A DNA stretch of 64,000 nucleotides from Clostridia bacterium (GTDB lineage Bacteria; Bacillota; Clostridia; Lachnospirales; Anaerotignaceae). The translations under genes were made by a program, and so were the position numbers. Shown here piece by piece: positions 1-7,919 of this stretch. Location: contig JALFWW010000025.1 of the NCBI GenBank assembly GCA_022786605.1, forward strand, positions 1 to 64,000, in the 5' to 3' direction. The stretch's first letter is position 1. Every line of letters starts with the position of its first letter. Under the pieces are notes generated by a model that saw nothing but the letters and a program-made list of their open reading frames with translations, had not been told where the DNA came from and did not search any database.

Positions 1-47
1 CCCCGGCGGCAACGGCATTTTCACGGCAACGCCGACAGAGCGTATAA

Positions 48-99
48 CACACTACACTTTGCTTCGCAAAGTCGTGTGCCAAATGGGGGCGTTGCCCCC
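48..99. repeat. Adjacent inverted repeats near the window start
   Basis: Two neighbouring hairpin-forming segments are visible: CACTTTGC/GCAAAGTCGTG around 53-78, and GGGGGC-GTT-GCCCCC at 85-99. They are followed by a homopolymer-rich stretch. They do not match a gene. They could be a small dispersed repeat or part of a terminator cluster. Only one copy is in this window, so the repeat nature is not proven. Confidence 0.3.
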
Positions 100-113
100 T
101 TTGGAAACCCCCA

Positions 114-161
114 CAAAAAAAGGCGGTACGCTACCCCTCCACGGGGCACATACCGCCTTTT
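114..161. terminator. Hairpin terminator, possibly bidirectional
   Basis: AAAAGGCGGTA at about 118-128 pairs with TACCGCCTTTT at 151-161 around a C-rich loop. A-run and T-run flanks lie on both sides, so it could stop transcripts in either direction. It lies downstream of the small minus-strand HTH gene. Confidence 0.5.
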
Positions 162-226
162 CTTGTTATCCAGCCCTCCGGCTGTATCGGTTGAGCAAAA
201 GTCAGCGTGGGATTGATGTGGTATCT

Positions 227-355
227 TTATCTAAGTGAAACCTCCCTTTCCCATTTATTCACCGCCGAAGCAGTCACACCCAGCCGTTCCGCCATTTCTT
301 CCTGCGTGAAATTCCGTTCTTTTCTGTATTTCCGAATGACTTTTCCCAACATCAT
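227..355 (-). CDS. Short HTH (Cro/C1/XRE-type) protein, probably a truncated regulator
   Basis: A 42-residue reading frame starts at an ATG preceded by GGAG (AAAAGGAGATGACAG). The protein reads like the first two-thirds of an XRE/HTH_3 domain: RKERNFTQEEMAERLGV is the usual helix-turn-helix core, followed by TASAVNKWE, the recognition helix end. Family members normally continue with a further helix and often a C-terminal domain. Here the frame stops six residues after the KWE motif, so this is either a remnant or a minimal protein. It sits between the rplL terminator and an inverted-repeat region, where many relatives carry rpoB. DNA binding is family knowledge and activity of this short form is doubtful. 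Confidence 0.5.
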   Translation of the reverse strand: MMLGKVIRKYRKERNFTQEEMAERLGVTASAVNKWEREVSLR

Positions 356-487
356 CTGTCATCTCCTTTTTCTCAATTGCAAAGATCCCTGCTGCAACCA
401 GCATACCAGAAAACCGCCTACCTCACAACGGAGCCTTTTTCAACGATTCCGCAAAAAAATGGAGTATCATTCACATTTTCCAGACAC

Positions 488-521
488 AAAAAAGGACACT
501 CTCAAAAGAGAATGTCCTTTT
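488..521 (-). terminator. rplL terminator
   Basis: AAAAAGGACA and TGTCCTTTT arms flank a short CTCTC/GAGA inner stem, followed on the minus strand by a T-run. It lies 18 bases past the rplL stop codon, so the rplJ-rplL transcript appears to end here and not to run into rpoB. Confidence 0.75.
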
Positions 522-538
522 GGAAATTCGGTTTTAAA

Positions 539-913
539 TTACTTCAGAGTAACTTTAGCGCCTACTTCTTCCAGTTTAGCTTTGATGCCGTCAGCTTCTT
601 CTTTGGAAGCCTGTTCTTTCAGCATCTTAGGAGCGCCGTCAACCAGTTCTTTCGCTTCTTTCAGACCCAGACCTGTTACTTCACGAACAACTTTGATAAC
701 TTTGATTTTTTCTGCGCCAACTTCTGTCAGTTCAACGTCGAATTCTGTTTTTTCTTCAGCTGCGCCACCTGCTGCGGGACCTGCTACTACTGCAACGCCT
801 GCTGCTGCGGATACACCAAATTCTTCTTCTGCTGCTTTAACCAGATCGTTCAGTTCGATTACTGTCAGTTCTTTTACAGCTGCAATGATTTCTTCGATTG
901 TCAATTTTGCCAT
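539..913 (-). CDS. rplL: 50S ribosomal protein L7/L12
   Basis: The 124-residue product is the usual length of L7/L12, the multicopy stalk protein that recruits elongation factors to the ribosome. It has the N-terminal dimerisation helix ([17 protein letters not shown]), an alanine/glycine-rich hinge around residues 36-52, and the conserved C-terminal domain with [11 protein letters not shown] and the [16 protein letters not shown] motif. It follows rplJ by 84 bases and shares its promoter and L10 leader. A strong hairpin terminator follows directly. The identification is secure. Confidence 0.98.
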   Translation of the reverse strand: MAKLTIEEIIAAVKELTVIELNDLVKAAEEEFGVSAAAGVAVVAGPAAGGAAEEKTEFDVELTEVGAEKIKVIKVVREVTGLGLKEAKELVDGAPKMLKEQASKEEADGIKAKLEEVGAKVTLK

Positions 914-997
914 TTTAAAGCACCTCCGATTATTTTCATATCATTTTCGTAAATTTCTTTCTTGATTTATGCTGCCCTTAAGCAGCCGCCCACAGAA

Positions 998-1495
998 TTA
1001 TTCTGCTGCGCTTTCGCCTTTTTTCGCGATCTGATCGATAACGCGAGCGAAGGAAGACATAGGGGATTTGAAGCTGCCCAGCAGTTTGGAAAGCAGTACA
1101 TCTCTGGAAGGGATGTCAGCGATTACTTTCATGCCGGCTGCGTCATACAGAACGCCTTCAACTACACCTGCTTTGAATTCCAGTTCTTTTACGTCTTTCG
1201 CAACTTTGTTGATGATGCTTGCGCCAGCAGCTGCATCTTCATAAGAGAATGCGAATGTGCTGGGACCGGACAGATATTCGTCCAGACCTTCGAACTGTGT
1301 ACCCTGGATTGCGAAGTGAACCATTGTGTTTTTGTATACTTTGTAATCCACGCCAGCTTCTCTCAGCTGTTTTCTCAGAGCAGTATCCTGTTCTACTGTC
1401 AGGCCTCTTGCGTCAACCATAACAACGGAAGTAGCCTTTTCCAGTTTTTCTTTGATTTCATTAACAATAACTTGTTTCTGTTCAATCTTTGCCAT
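998..1495 (-). CDS. rplJ: 50S ribosomal protein L10
   Basis: The 165-residue product is L10, which anchors L7/L12 dimers to 23S rRNA. The N-terminal part carries the RNA-binding fold with VVMVDARGLTVEQ and the LRKQLREAGVDYKVYKNTM motif. The C-terminal helix binds L7/L12. The ATG follows AGGAGGTGTAAAC. It is the first gene of an rplJ-rplL unit with its own promoter and a leader that matches the L10 autoregulatory RNA, so L10 (with L7/L12) probably represses its own synthesis. Confidence 0.98.
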   Translation of the reverse strand: MAKIEQKQVIVNEIKEKLEKATSVVMVDARGLTVEQDTALRKQLREAGVDYKVYKNTMVHFAIQGTQFEGLDEYLSGPSTFAFSYEDAAAGASIINKVAKDVKELEFKAGVVEGVLYDAAGMKVIADIPSRDVLLSKLLGSFKSPMSSFARVIDQIAKKGESAAE

Positions 1496-1530
1496 GTTTA
1501 CACCTCCTCGAAGTAATCAATATGATGAAA

Positions 1531-1632
1531 AAGCCTCTTTGCACATAGACAAAGAGGCTTATATTTACGCTCTAAAAACAAGCAAATTCCTCGGCAGGAT
1601 TTACGCGCGAGGCACCTGCTGTCTACGGGCAA
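1531..1632 (-). ncRNA. L10 leader (ribosomal protein autoregulatory RNA)
   Basis: The minus-strand leader of rplJ contains GTAGACAGCAGGTGC and, further on, TAAATCCTGCCGAGG, the two conserved strands of the bacterial L10 leader. They are followed by an intrinsic terminator-like hairpin (AAGCCTCTTT/AAAGAGGCTT, 1531-1560) and a T-run. In this RNA class, excess L10-L7/L12 complex binds the leader and favours termination or blocks expression. The match is by eye; a covariance-model search would confirm it. Confidence 0.88.
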
Positions 1633-1661
1633 TATGAGATTTTTCTCGTTTCAACTTGTTT

Positions 1662-1690
1662 AGTATACACCAAATTCAAGCTGTTGTCAA
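1662..1690 (-). promoter_or_regulatory. Sigma-A-type promoter of rplJ-rplL
   Basis: On the minus strand TTGACA (1685-1690) and TATACT (1662-1667) are separated by exactly 17 bases. This near-consensus promoter starts the L10 leader transcript, which makes rplJ-rplL independent of the rplK-rplA transcript as well as joined to it by any readthrough. Confidence 0.85.
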
Positions 1691-1704
1691 TAACCTCTTA
1701 GAGA

Positions 1705-2400
1705 TTATTCGGAAATTTTTGCAGCGTTTACTTTTACGCTGGGACCCATTGTTGTTGTCAGTACAACGCTCTTCAGGTACTGACCTTTCGCAGCAGCGGG
1801 TTTTGCTTTTATAATTGCACTCATCAGAGTCTGGAAGTTTTCTGTCAACTTCTCGGAACCGAAAGATACCTTACCTACAGGAACATGGATGATGTTTGTT
1901 TTATCCAGACGGTATTCGATTTTACCAGCTTTGATGTCGTTGATTGCTTTTGTTACGTCCATGGTAACGGTACCAGCTTTGGGGTTAGGCATCAAGCCTT
2001 TGGGACCCAGTACACGACCCAGACGACCAACAACGCCCATCATGTCGGGTGTTGCTACTGCAACGTCAAAACCGAACCAGTTTTCATTCTGGATTTTGGG
2101 GATCAGATCCTCTGCTCCTACGAAATCCGCACCAGCTGCCAGAGCTTCTTCAGCTTTGTCACCTTTTGCGAATACCAATACACGAACTGTTTTACCTGTG
2201 CCGTGGGGAAGAACGACTGCACCACGAACCTGCTGATCAGCATGTCTGCTGTCAACGCCCAAACGAATATGTGCTTCTACAGTTGCGTCAAACTTTGTTG
2301 TGGAAGTTTTCTGCACCAGATCGATAGCTTCTGTTGTATCATAGAGAGCTGCTCTGTCTACCAGTTTCGCAGCTTCAACATATTTTTTTCCTCTTTTCAC
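1705..2400 (-). CDS. rplA: 50S ribosomal protein L1
   Basis: The 231-residue product is L1, which binds 23S rRNA at the exit-site stalk and helps release deacylated tRNA. Typical motifs are present: [21 protein letters not shown] near residues 126-146 and the C-terminal [16 protein letters not shown]. The start is a GTG preceded by AAGGAGGTCACGAAA; no better ATG is nearby. It follows rplK by 74 bases and belongs to the rpmG-secE-nusG-rplK-rplA run. Confidence 0.98.
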   Translation of the reverse strand: MKRGKKYVEAAKLVDRAALYDTTEAIDLVQKTSTTKFDATVEAHIRLGVDSRHADQQVRGAVVLPHGTGKTVRVLVFAKGDKAEEALAAGADFVGAEDLIPKIQNENWFGFDVAVATPDMMGVVGRLGRVLGPKGLMPNPKAGTVTMDVTKAINDIKAGKIEYRLDKTNIIHVPVGKVSFGSEKLTENFQTLMSAIIKAKPAAAKGQYLKSVVLTTTMGPSVKVNAAKISE

Positions 2401-2474
2401 TTTCGTGACCTCCTTATGTGGTAATATCGGGAGAATTCCCTCCCACTGTACCGGCTCATGCCGTCTGTCTTGTC

Positions 2475-2900
2475 TTATTCTTCTACAACGATACCCATGC
2501 TTCTTGCTGTACCGCAGATCATGCTGTATGCTGCTTCAACGCTAGCTGCGTTCAGGTCGGGCATTTTCAGTTCAGCAATTTTCATTACTTCTGCCTTGGG
2601 AACCTTCGCAACTTTTGTTTTGTTAGGCACACCGGAACCGGATTCGATACCAGCTGCTTTTTTCAGCAGAACTGCTGCGGGGGGTGTCTTTGTGATAAAT
2701 GTATAGCTTCTGTCCTGGTAAACTGTGATAACAACAGGAATGATCAGACCTGCCTGAGAAGCTGTTTTTTCATTGAATTCTTTACAGAAACCCATGATGT
2801 TCACACCATGCTGACCCAGAGCGGGACCAACAGGAGGAGCGGGAGTTGCTTTCGCTGCGGGAATCTGCAATTTGATATAACCTGTTACTTTTTTTGCCAT
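2475..2900 (-). CDS. rplK: 50S ribosomal protein L11
   Basis: The 141-residue product is L11, part of the GTPase-associated centre of the large subunit. It has the hallmark N-terminal [20 protein letters not shown] segment and the C-terminal RNA-binding domain ending [21 protein letters not shown] place the start at the ATG (2900) because GGAGGTGCCACTC lies just before it; an in-frame upstream start at 2909 would overlap that Shine-Dalgarno site. Confidence 0.97.
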   Translation of the reverse strand: MAKKVTGYIKLQIPAAKATPAPPVGPALGQHGVNIMGFCKEFNEKTASQAGLIIPVVITVYQDRSYTFITKTPPAAVLLKKAAGIESGSGVPNKTKVAKVPKAEVMKIAELKMPDLNAASVEAAYSMICGTARSMGIVVEE

Positions 2901-2982
2901 GAGTGGCACCTCCTATAAATGTGGTAATTAGCGGGGATTTTCCCTCCCACCTGCGACATAAGCCGCCTTCTTCTGTCAACTG

Positions 2983-3543
2983 TTAAATCTTGTCAATCTG
3001 AGCGAAATCAAGTTCTACCGGTGTTTCTCTGCCAAAGATGGAAAGACTTACGACCACCGTCCGTTTGTTTGTGTTGATTTCCTGAATCACACCAACGGAA
3101 TTTGCGAAAGGACCGCTGGCAACGCGAACGGAATCACCCAGTTCTACGTTCAGGTTTTCCACTTCGCCGCCAATGCCCATGGCATATACTTCCGCGTCTG
3201 TCAGTGGTACGGGTTTGGAGCCGGGGCCTACAAAGCTTGTTACCCCTCTGGTATTTCTGACGATGTACCATGTTTCATCTGTCATGATCATCTTCAGAAG
3301 TACATAGCCGGGGAACACTTTGCGCTGTACAGTCTTTTTCTGACCGTCTTTGATTTCCACAACGTCCTGCAAAGGCACGCTCACCTCATGGATGAGATGC
3401 TGCATACCTCTGTTTTCCACGGTTTTCTCGATATTCGCCTTTACCTTGTTTTCATAACCGGAATAGGTATGCACAACATACCACTTGGATTCGGCAGATG
3501 TGTTTGTGTTCATTTCTTCCGGCTTGTTGATTTCTTCAGACAT
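2983..3543 (-). CDS. nusG: Transcription termination/antitermination factor NusG
   Basis: The 186-residue product has the NGN domain (WYVVHTYSGYENKVKANIE, residues 21-39; FPGYVLLKM further on) and a C-terminal KOW domain (VRVASGPFANSVGVIQEIN). NusG rides on RNA polymerase, affects pausing and Rho action, and couples transcription to the ribosome. It lies between secE and rplK, the usual bacterial position. The ATG is preceded by AAAAAGGATGGTTGT. Confidence 0.97.
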   Translation of the reverse strand: MSEEINKPEEMNTNTSAESKWYVVHTYSGYENKVKANIEKTVENRGMQHLIHEVSVPLQDVVEIKDGQKKTVQRKVFPGYVLLKMIMTDETWYIVRNTRGVTSFVGPGSKPVPLTDAEVYAMGIGGEVENLNVELGDSVRVASGPFANSVGVIQEINTNKRTVVVSLSIFGRETPVELDFAQIDKI

Positions 3544-3570
3544 ACAACCATCCTTTTTCTCGTCGTTTCC

Positions 3571-3840
3571 TTAACCTAAAAGATTGATCAGCGTGTCATA
3601 TCCTGCGGAAAACACCGTATCCATGCAAGTAATGATGACACCCACAATCAAGGATGTTACGATGACCGTTGCTGTGCTTTTGACGATATCCGCACGGCTG
3701 GGCCAAACGATTTTTTTGAACTCAGCCTTGTAATCCGCAAAGCCGTCACGTTCTTTGCCGTCGCTGTGTTTGGGCTGCTTCGGCGTTACTTTCTTAACTT
3801 CCTTCGTTTCATTTGGGCTTGTCATGTTCTTTTCTTCCAT
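3571..3840 (-). CDS. secE: Preprotein translocase subunit SecE
   Basis: This is an 89-residue protein with a charged cytoplasmic N terminus, the conserved amphipathic motif EFKKIVWPSRADIVKST, and one membrane span (VIVTSLIVGVIITCMDTVF). SecE clamps the SecY channel of the Sec translocon. I choose the ATG at 3840, which has AAGGAAG eight bases upstream. The in-frame GTG at 3849 would lie on the Shine-Dalgarno itself. It is followed by nusG. Confidence 0.95.
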   Translation of the reverse strand: MEEKNMTSPNETKEVKKVTPKQPKHSDGKERDGFADYKAEFKKIVWPSRADIVKSTATVIVTSLIVGVIITCMDTVFSAGYDTLINLLG

Positions 3841-3872
3841 ACGCTTCACTTCCTTTTTGGGAGTAGCCTCAA

Positions 3873-4022
3873 TTACTTCGTTTCCTTGTGTAATGTATGG
3901 GCTTTGCAGAACTTACAATACTTTTTGATTTCCATTCTGTCAGGCATAACTTTCTTGTCTTTGGTTGTGCTGTAGTTTCTCTGTTTGCACTCAGTACAAG
4001 CTAAGGTAATCCGTGTTCTCAA
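3873..4022 (-). CDS. rpmG: 50S ribosomal protein L33
   Basis: The 49-residue product has the L33 signature [19 protein letters not shown], then [21 protein letters not shown]. The two CxxC pairs (CTEC and CKFC) are the zinc-binding form. The start is a TTG, chosen because GGAGGTGGAAGTC precedes it and because family members begin at exactly this point (xRTRITLAC). A longer frame exists upstream but carries no family similarity. It is the first gene of the rpmG-secE-nusG-rplK-rplA operon. Confidence 0.95.
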   Translation of the reverse strand: MRTRITLACTECKQRNYSTTKDKKVMPDRMEIKKYCKFCKAHTLHKETK

Positions 4023-4069
4023 GACTTCCACCTCCATTTGATGATTTTCAGTTTTTTGCATAAAAAAAA

Positions 4070-4106
4070 GACTTGCGTCCTTTTCCCTAACAGAATATCA
4101 CAAGTC
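4070..4106 (-). terminator. Terminator of the TSCPD gene, overlapping the rpmG promoter
   Basis: On the minus strand CAAGTC-complement arms (GACTTG at 4101-4106 and CAAGTC at 4070-4075) are followed by a run of eight T. The upstream arm lies inside the rpmG promoter spacer. The stem is short with a long loop, so efficiency is uncertain. Confidence 0.4.
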
Positions 4107-4120
4107 CTTTTTGCTGTCAA
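4092..4120 (-). promoter_or_regulatory. Sigma-A-type promoter of the rpmG-secE-nusG-rplK-rplA operon
   Basis: TTGACA (4115-4120) and TATTCT (4092-4097) on the minus strand are spaced by 17 bases. This gives a leader of roughly 60 bases before the rpmG TTG start. Confidence 0.8.
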
Positions 4121-4178
4121 CCATAAATTTCGAAAAACATTGATTTTCTGCCGTTTTCTCAAAATTTGGCATATTTTT

Positions 4179-4430
4179 TCACTGATTTTTCAAAAAATCC
4201 TCCAGCGCAACCGCAAGCTGGTCAGGACAACTGGTATCTCTGGGACCGCAAGTGATGCCGCGCAGTCTTTTTGCAGCTTCTTCCGGTGTCATGCCTTCTG
4301 CCAGTGCAGCCAGACCTTTGTGGTTGCCGTCACAGCCGCCCTGAAAAGAAATGTTTTTCACAACACCGTCCTCAATGTCAAATTCCACTTTTCTGGCACA
4401 GACGCCTTTGGTTTCATATGTGATATGCAT
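4179..4430 (-). CDS. TSCPD domain protein (TIGR03905-type)
   Basis: The 83-residue protein is the size of the small stand-alone TSCPD family found in many anaerobes. It has conserved cysteines in CARKVEFDIEDG, SFQGGCDGNHKGLAAL and TCGPRDTSCPDQLA. The same domain occurs at the C terminus of some vitamin-B12-dependent ribonucleotide reductases. The function of the stand-alone form is not known; the cysteine pattern suggests metal or cluster binding. It appears monocistronic, with a terminator-like hairpin downstream. Confidence 0.85.
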   Translation of the reverse strand: MHITYETKGVCARKVEFDIEDGVVKNISFQGGCDGNHKGLAALAEGMTPEEAAKRLRGITCGPRDTSCPDQLAVALEDFLKNQ

Positions 4431-4517
4431 GTTTTCTCCTTCTTTCTACAAAATTCTCTCCAAATCGCTAAAAAACAGCATATCATATTTTTTATGAAAT
4501 TGCAAGAAAGCCGCCTT

Positions 4518-5354
4518 TCACTTCCTGTATTTCCCAAGAGGATATGTAATCAAAAACAATACCGCCGCTGTCAGCACCATGGTCGCCCCTGCGGAAGTAT
4601 CTCCATAGTAAGAAATGGTCAGCCCCGCCAGAGAGGATACCAGACCAAACACCGTTGTCAGCCAATGATATCCCTTTGCGCTGCGGGTCACGTTTCTCGC
4701 GGCAGCCGCAGGCAGAATCAGCAGAGAGTTGATCATCAGAATCCCGATGGCACGGATGGATACCATAACAGCCACAGCCACCATGATCACAAAAATATTT
4801 TCCATCAATACGACCCTTACACCTCTGCTGGCAGCCAATGAACGGTTGATGCTCAGCAAAAGCAGCTGATTGTAAAACACTGCCCAAAGCACATATACCC
4901 CCAGGAGTACCAACAGCAGTACCAGCAGGTCTGTCCGGCTCACAGTCAGGATGTCCCCCACCAGATAAGCGGAATATTTGGAAAATCCGCCATGTCCCGA
5001 CAGAATCACGATCCCCAGGGCCATAGCCGATGAAGAAAACACACTGATGATGGTATCGGAAGAAGCCATATTTGCCGCTTTTACCTTCGTAATGACCAGA
5101 CTGAGGAAAATCCCGAAAGCCAGCATGGCAAGAATGGGGTTTTTCAGCCCCAGCAGCACCCCCAGACCAATGCCTGTAAAAGCGCTGTGTCCGAGAGCGT
5201 CTGAGAAAAACGCCATTTTGTTGTTTACCGCCATGGTACCCAACAGGGCAAAGAGCGGGGCGATGAGCACTGCCGCCAGAAAGGCATTTTTCATAAAATC
5301 ATATTGAAACATGGAAAAAGGAAGGCTTTCCAGAAATCCGTAAATGACGCTCAT
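4518..5354 (-). CDS. znuB: Zinc/manganese ABC transporter permease (ZnuB/MntB type)
   Basis: The 278-residue membrane protein has about seven to nine hydrophobic spans and the ABC-3 family pattern, including MAFFSDALGHSAFTGIGLG and GILMINSLLILPAAAARN. It forms the channel for divalent metal import with the ATPase encoded just upstream, overlapping it by four bases (ATGA). The order binding protein, ATPase, permease is the standard zinc/manganese importer layout. Zinc is favoured over manganese by the histidine-rich loop of the binding protein. Confidence 0.88.
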   Translation of the reverse strand: MSVIYGFLESLPFSMFQYDFMKNAFLAAVLIAPLFALLGTMAVNNKMAFFSDALGHSAFTGIGLGVLLGLKNPILAMLAFGIFLSLVITKVKAANMASSDTIISVFSSSAMALGIVILSGHGGFSKYSAYLVGDILTVSRTDLLVLLLVLLGVYVLWAVFYNQLLLLSINRSLAASRGVRVVLMENIFVIMVAVAVMVSIRAIGILMINSLLILPAAAARNVTRSAKGYHWLTTVFGLVSSLAGLTISYYGDTSAGATMVLTAAVLFLITYPLGKYRK

Positions 5355-6103
5355 GCTTCCCCCTCCTCTTTTTCCAGATAACCAAACACACTGCGGAACG
5401 CCTCTGTGGCGTATACTTCATCGGCGTCCCCTTGGGCGATGACTGTTTTGTCCAGCAATACCACTTTATCCGCATATCGACGAATCAAACTCAAATCATG
5501 AGAAACCAACAGGATTGCCATGTGGTATTTGTCCCGTAATTCTGTTACCCGATGATAAAACAAATCCAGCCCTGCCATATCCACACCGGAAACAGGCTCG
5601 TCCAGTATGAGCAAATCCGGTACCGGGTTGGTTGCCAGCGCCAGCAAAACCCTTTGCAGTTCCCCGCCGCTGAGCGCTCCCAGTCGTCTGTCTGCCAGAT
5701 AGGCGCAGTTCATATCTTCCAGCATTTCCTGAATCTGTTTCTTTTCACTTTTTCCGATTTTCCACCATACAGGGCTTTTGCCTCTTGCCGCCGCCATAAA
5801 GTCTGAAACGCTCACAGGGGTAGAACGGTCAAAATCCATCTGCTGAGGTACATAACCGATTTTGGGCTGTATGATCTTTGCGCCGTGATGGTCTTGATAA
5901 GAAATTTCTCCTTTATAAGGGCGCTCTCCCAAAATGGCTTTTAATAATGTAGTTTTGCCCGCGCCATTTTTTCCAATGAGAGCTGTCAGTTCCCCGCAGT
6001 GAAACTGCAAATTGATATGATCCAGCAGGGTATCCTGCCCGCTGACTACCTGCATGTCTTTTAAGGTAATGCTGCATAGTCCACAGCTGTTGTGTGTCTG
6101 CAT
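5351..6103 (-). CDS. znuC: Zinc/manganese ABC transporter ATPase (ZnuC/MntA type)
   Basis: The 250-residue ATPase has Walker A GKNGAGKTTLLK (about residues 43-54), a Q-loop YVPQQMDF, ABC signature LSGGELQRVLLAL, Walker B DLLILDEPVSGVD and the switch histidine in LLVSHDLSLI. It powers metal import with the permease downstream, whose start overlaps its stop codon. The extra N-terminal HNSCGLCS segment is cysteine-bearing and not typical. Confidence 0.9.
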   Translation of the reverse strand: MQTHNSCGLCSITLKDMQVVSGQDTLLDHINLQFHCGELTALIGKNGAGKTTLLKAILGERPYKGEISYQDHHGAKIIQPKIGYVPQQMDFDRSTPVSVSDFMAAARGKSPVWWKIGKSEKKQIQEMLEDMNCAYLADRRLGALSGGELQRVLLALATNPVPDLLILDEPVSGVDMAGLDLFYHRVTELRDKYHMAILLVSHDLSLIRRYADKVVLLDKTVIAQGDADEVYATEAFRSVFGYLEKEEGEA

Positions 6104-6124
6104 ATTCGTTCCTTCTTTCGTTTC

Positions 6125-7051
6125 TTATGACAATGCATCTGCCAATGTCTGCAAATTCCGTTCCATTCCCAGACGATATACGTCTTTGTTCAGCTCACCA
6201 GAAGTGATAGGATTCAGTTCTACCACTGTTGCCCCTGTTTCCGCCGCCAGAGTTTCCGCGTATTTCATGCCTGCATCGTCCGCCGCTAACAACAGTTTGA
6301 TGCCATCCTCTTTGATTTCTTCCGCCGCTTCTGCCAGTTCTTTCGCGGAAGGCTCATCATTTTCGTCAGCATAAATGCCAACGCCTACTTCCAGACCGCA
6401 CAGGTCTGTCAGGTAAGGAAAGCCCTCATGGAATACTGCCACTTCTGTGCCCGGTGCTGCGTTAATGGCTTCTGCCTGTGCAATGACGCTTTCCATACTT
6501 TCCGCAAAAGTGGCTGTATTTGCCGCATACTTATCCGCGTTGGCAGGATCCGCCTGAGAAAGCGCGTCGCAAATCACTTCTGCCTGCTTCACGCCATTAG
6601 AAGGATTCAGCCAGATGTGTGGGTTCGCTTCTTCTTCCCCATATTCTTCTCCTTCATGGGCATGACCGTGGTCGTCACCAGCCAGTGTCACAGAACCAGT
6701 AGATGTATCTACGATAAACAGGTTTGGATACTGCCCCATGACTTTATCCAGAAAGCTTTCCATGCCCAAACCATTGATAAACAGCACGTCTGCGCCTTCC
6801 AGCGTTTTCATATCTTCCGTTGTCAGTTCATAGTCGTGGAGGCAGCCTGTCTGAGGCTGTGTCATATTTTTCAGTGTCACACCTTCCACGCCGTCCGTCA
6901 CATTTGCCGTCAACAAATAAACAGGATAAAAGCTGGTCACAACAGTCAATCCGTCTGTTTCCGCCGCTCCTTTTCCTGTATTTTCACTACTTTTGCCGCA
7001 GCCGCCCAAAACCATTGCCGCAGCCAAACAAAAAGCCAAAATCTTTTTCAT
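6125..7051 (-). CDS. znuA: Metal-binding lipoprotein of the zinc/manganese ABC importer (ZnuA-like)
   Basis: The 308-residue protein begins with a lipoprotein signal peptide (MKKILAFCLAAAMVLGGC, acylated cysteine in LGGC). It has the cluster A-I fold features: TSFYPVYLLTANV near the N terminus, HDYELTTEDMKTLEGADV, the acidic and histidine-rich loop DDHGHAHEGEEYGEEEANPH, then IWLNPSN, and a later HEGFPYLTDL. The metal is bound by histidines and an acid. The histidine-rich loop points to zinc. The ATG at 7051 is chosen because AGGAGATGCCAT precedes it. First gene of a three-gene operon. Confidence 0.9.
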   Translation of the reverse strand: MKKILAFCLAAAMVLGGCGKSSENTGKGAAETDGLTVVTSFYPVYLLTANVTDGVEGVTLKNMTQPQTGCLHDYELTTEDMKTLEGADVLFINGLGMESFLDKVMGQYPNLFIVDTSTGSVTLAGDDHGHAHEGEEYGEEEANPHIWLNPSNGVKQAEVICDALSQADPANADKYAANTATFAESMESVIAQAEAINAAPGTEVAVFHEGFPYLTDLCGLEVGVGIYADENDEPSAKELAEAAEEIKEDGIKLLLAADDAGMKYAETLAAETGATVVELNPITSGELNKDVYRLGMERNLQTLADALS

Positions 7052-7075
7052 ATGGCATCTCCTCTCCATTCTAAA

Positions 7076-7090
7076 TGCAATTCAGTTGCA
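7076..7090. promoter_or_regulatory. Palindrome upstream of the metal importer, possible operator
   Basis: TGCAA-TTCAG-TTGCA is a perfect 5-bp inverted repeat with a 5-base centre, 25 bases upstream of the znuA-like start. Metal importers of this type are commonly repressed by a Fur-family (Zur) or MntR regulator, but this sequence is not a clear match to a consensus I know. Confidence 0.25.
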
Positions 7091-7180
7091 AAATGATTGT
7101 ATGCTCTTTGTTTCCACTTGTCAAGCCGTTTTTTTCTGGTATCATAAAAGTATCAATTACAAATGACCGGAGGGTTTTCC

Positions 7181-7720
7181 ATGATTCGTAAATTTCAAAA
7201 CCATACACCGCAAATACCGGACTCCTGCTACATCTTCCCCACCGCTACCATCATTGGTGATGTCATTTTAGGAGAAAATGTCATTGTCTATCCTGGTGTC
7301 GTCATCCGCGGCGAACGCCATAAGGTCATCATCGGAGATAATACCAATTTGCAGGAAAACAGCACCATCCATATGGAGTGGGACAGAGACTGCATCATCG
7401 GCAGCGGTGTTACCATCGGACATAACGCCATCATCCATGCCTGCACCATCTGTGATAATGTTTTGGTGGGTATGGGTGCCATTATACAGGATGGTGCCGT
7501 GATTGGGGAAAATAGCTTTATCGGTGCTGGTGCTCTCATTCCCCGCAAAATGGTAGTTCCTCCCGGCAGCATGGTCTATGGGTTTCCCGCTCGTGTGGTA
7601 CGTCCCATCACTGACGAGGAATATTTGGAAATTCGGGAATCCACAGAAGAATACCAAATCTATAAACAGGATTTGCAGGCGCAGGATGCCGCTTCTGCCT
7701 ATGGTCATAAGGCAGATTGA
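7181..7720 (+). CDS. Gamma-class carbonic anhydrase / hexapeptide-repeat protein
   Basis: The 179-residue protein is built from hexapeptide repeats (ATIIGDVILGENVIVYPGVV, then VIRGERHKVIIGDN) forming a left-handed beta helix, with a short C-terminal helix. The zinc-ligand histidines expected for gamma carbonic anhydrases are present in RGERHK and IGHNAIIHAC. These enzymes interconvert CO2 and bicarbonate; many clostridial members are annotated only as family proteins and activity is unproven. The ATG at 7181 follows CCGGAGGGTTTTCC. It is divergent from the metal importer, which fits a zinc-enzyme neighbour but may be coincidence. Confidence 0.88.
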   Translation: MIRKFQNHTPQIPDSCYIFPTATIIGDVILGENVIVYPGVVIRGERHKVIIGDNTNLQENSTIHMEWDRDCIIGSGVTIGHNAIIHACTICDNVLVGMGAIIQDGAVIGENSFIGAGALIPRKMVVPPGSMVYGFPARVVRPITDEEYLEIRESTEEYQIYKQDLQAQDAASAYGHKAD

Positions 7721-7858
7721 CCTGTTTCTATTTGATAAAAACCATATCCATAAAAAAATGAGCACTTGTTTTGATACAGAAAACACTGAATTTACAGCCT
7801 TTTTCAAAAGCTTTCTCATGGATGCACCTATTTTTATACCAATTTTCGCAAATATTCC

Positions 7859-7887
7859 TTGCACAATACGAACTTTTGATATAAAAT
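7859..7887 (+). promoter_or_regulatory. Sigma-A-type promoter of the ferredoxin gene
   Basis: TTGCAC (7859-7864) and TAAAAT (7882-7887) are spaced by 17 bases, about 33 bases before the ferredoxin ATG. The 7721-7858 stretch before it holds no gene that I can support. Confidence 0.65.
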
Positions 7888-7919
7888 AGGCTTGTACAAT
7901 TATGAAGGAGGTGTATCCA

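Noticed and set aside
7721..7858. A small gene between the carbonic anhydrase and the ferredoxin
   Set aside because: Short frames occur on both strands but none has a ribosome site or recognisable content; this stretch looks like plain intergenic DNA before the ferredoxin promoter.
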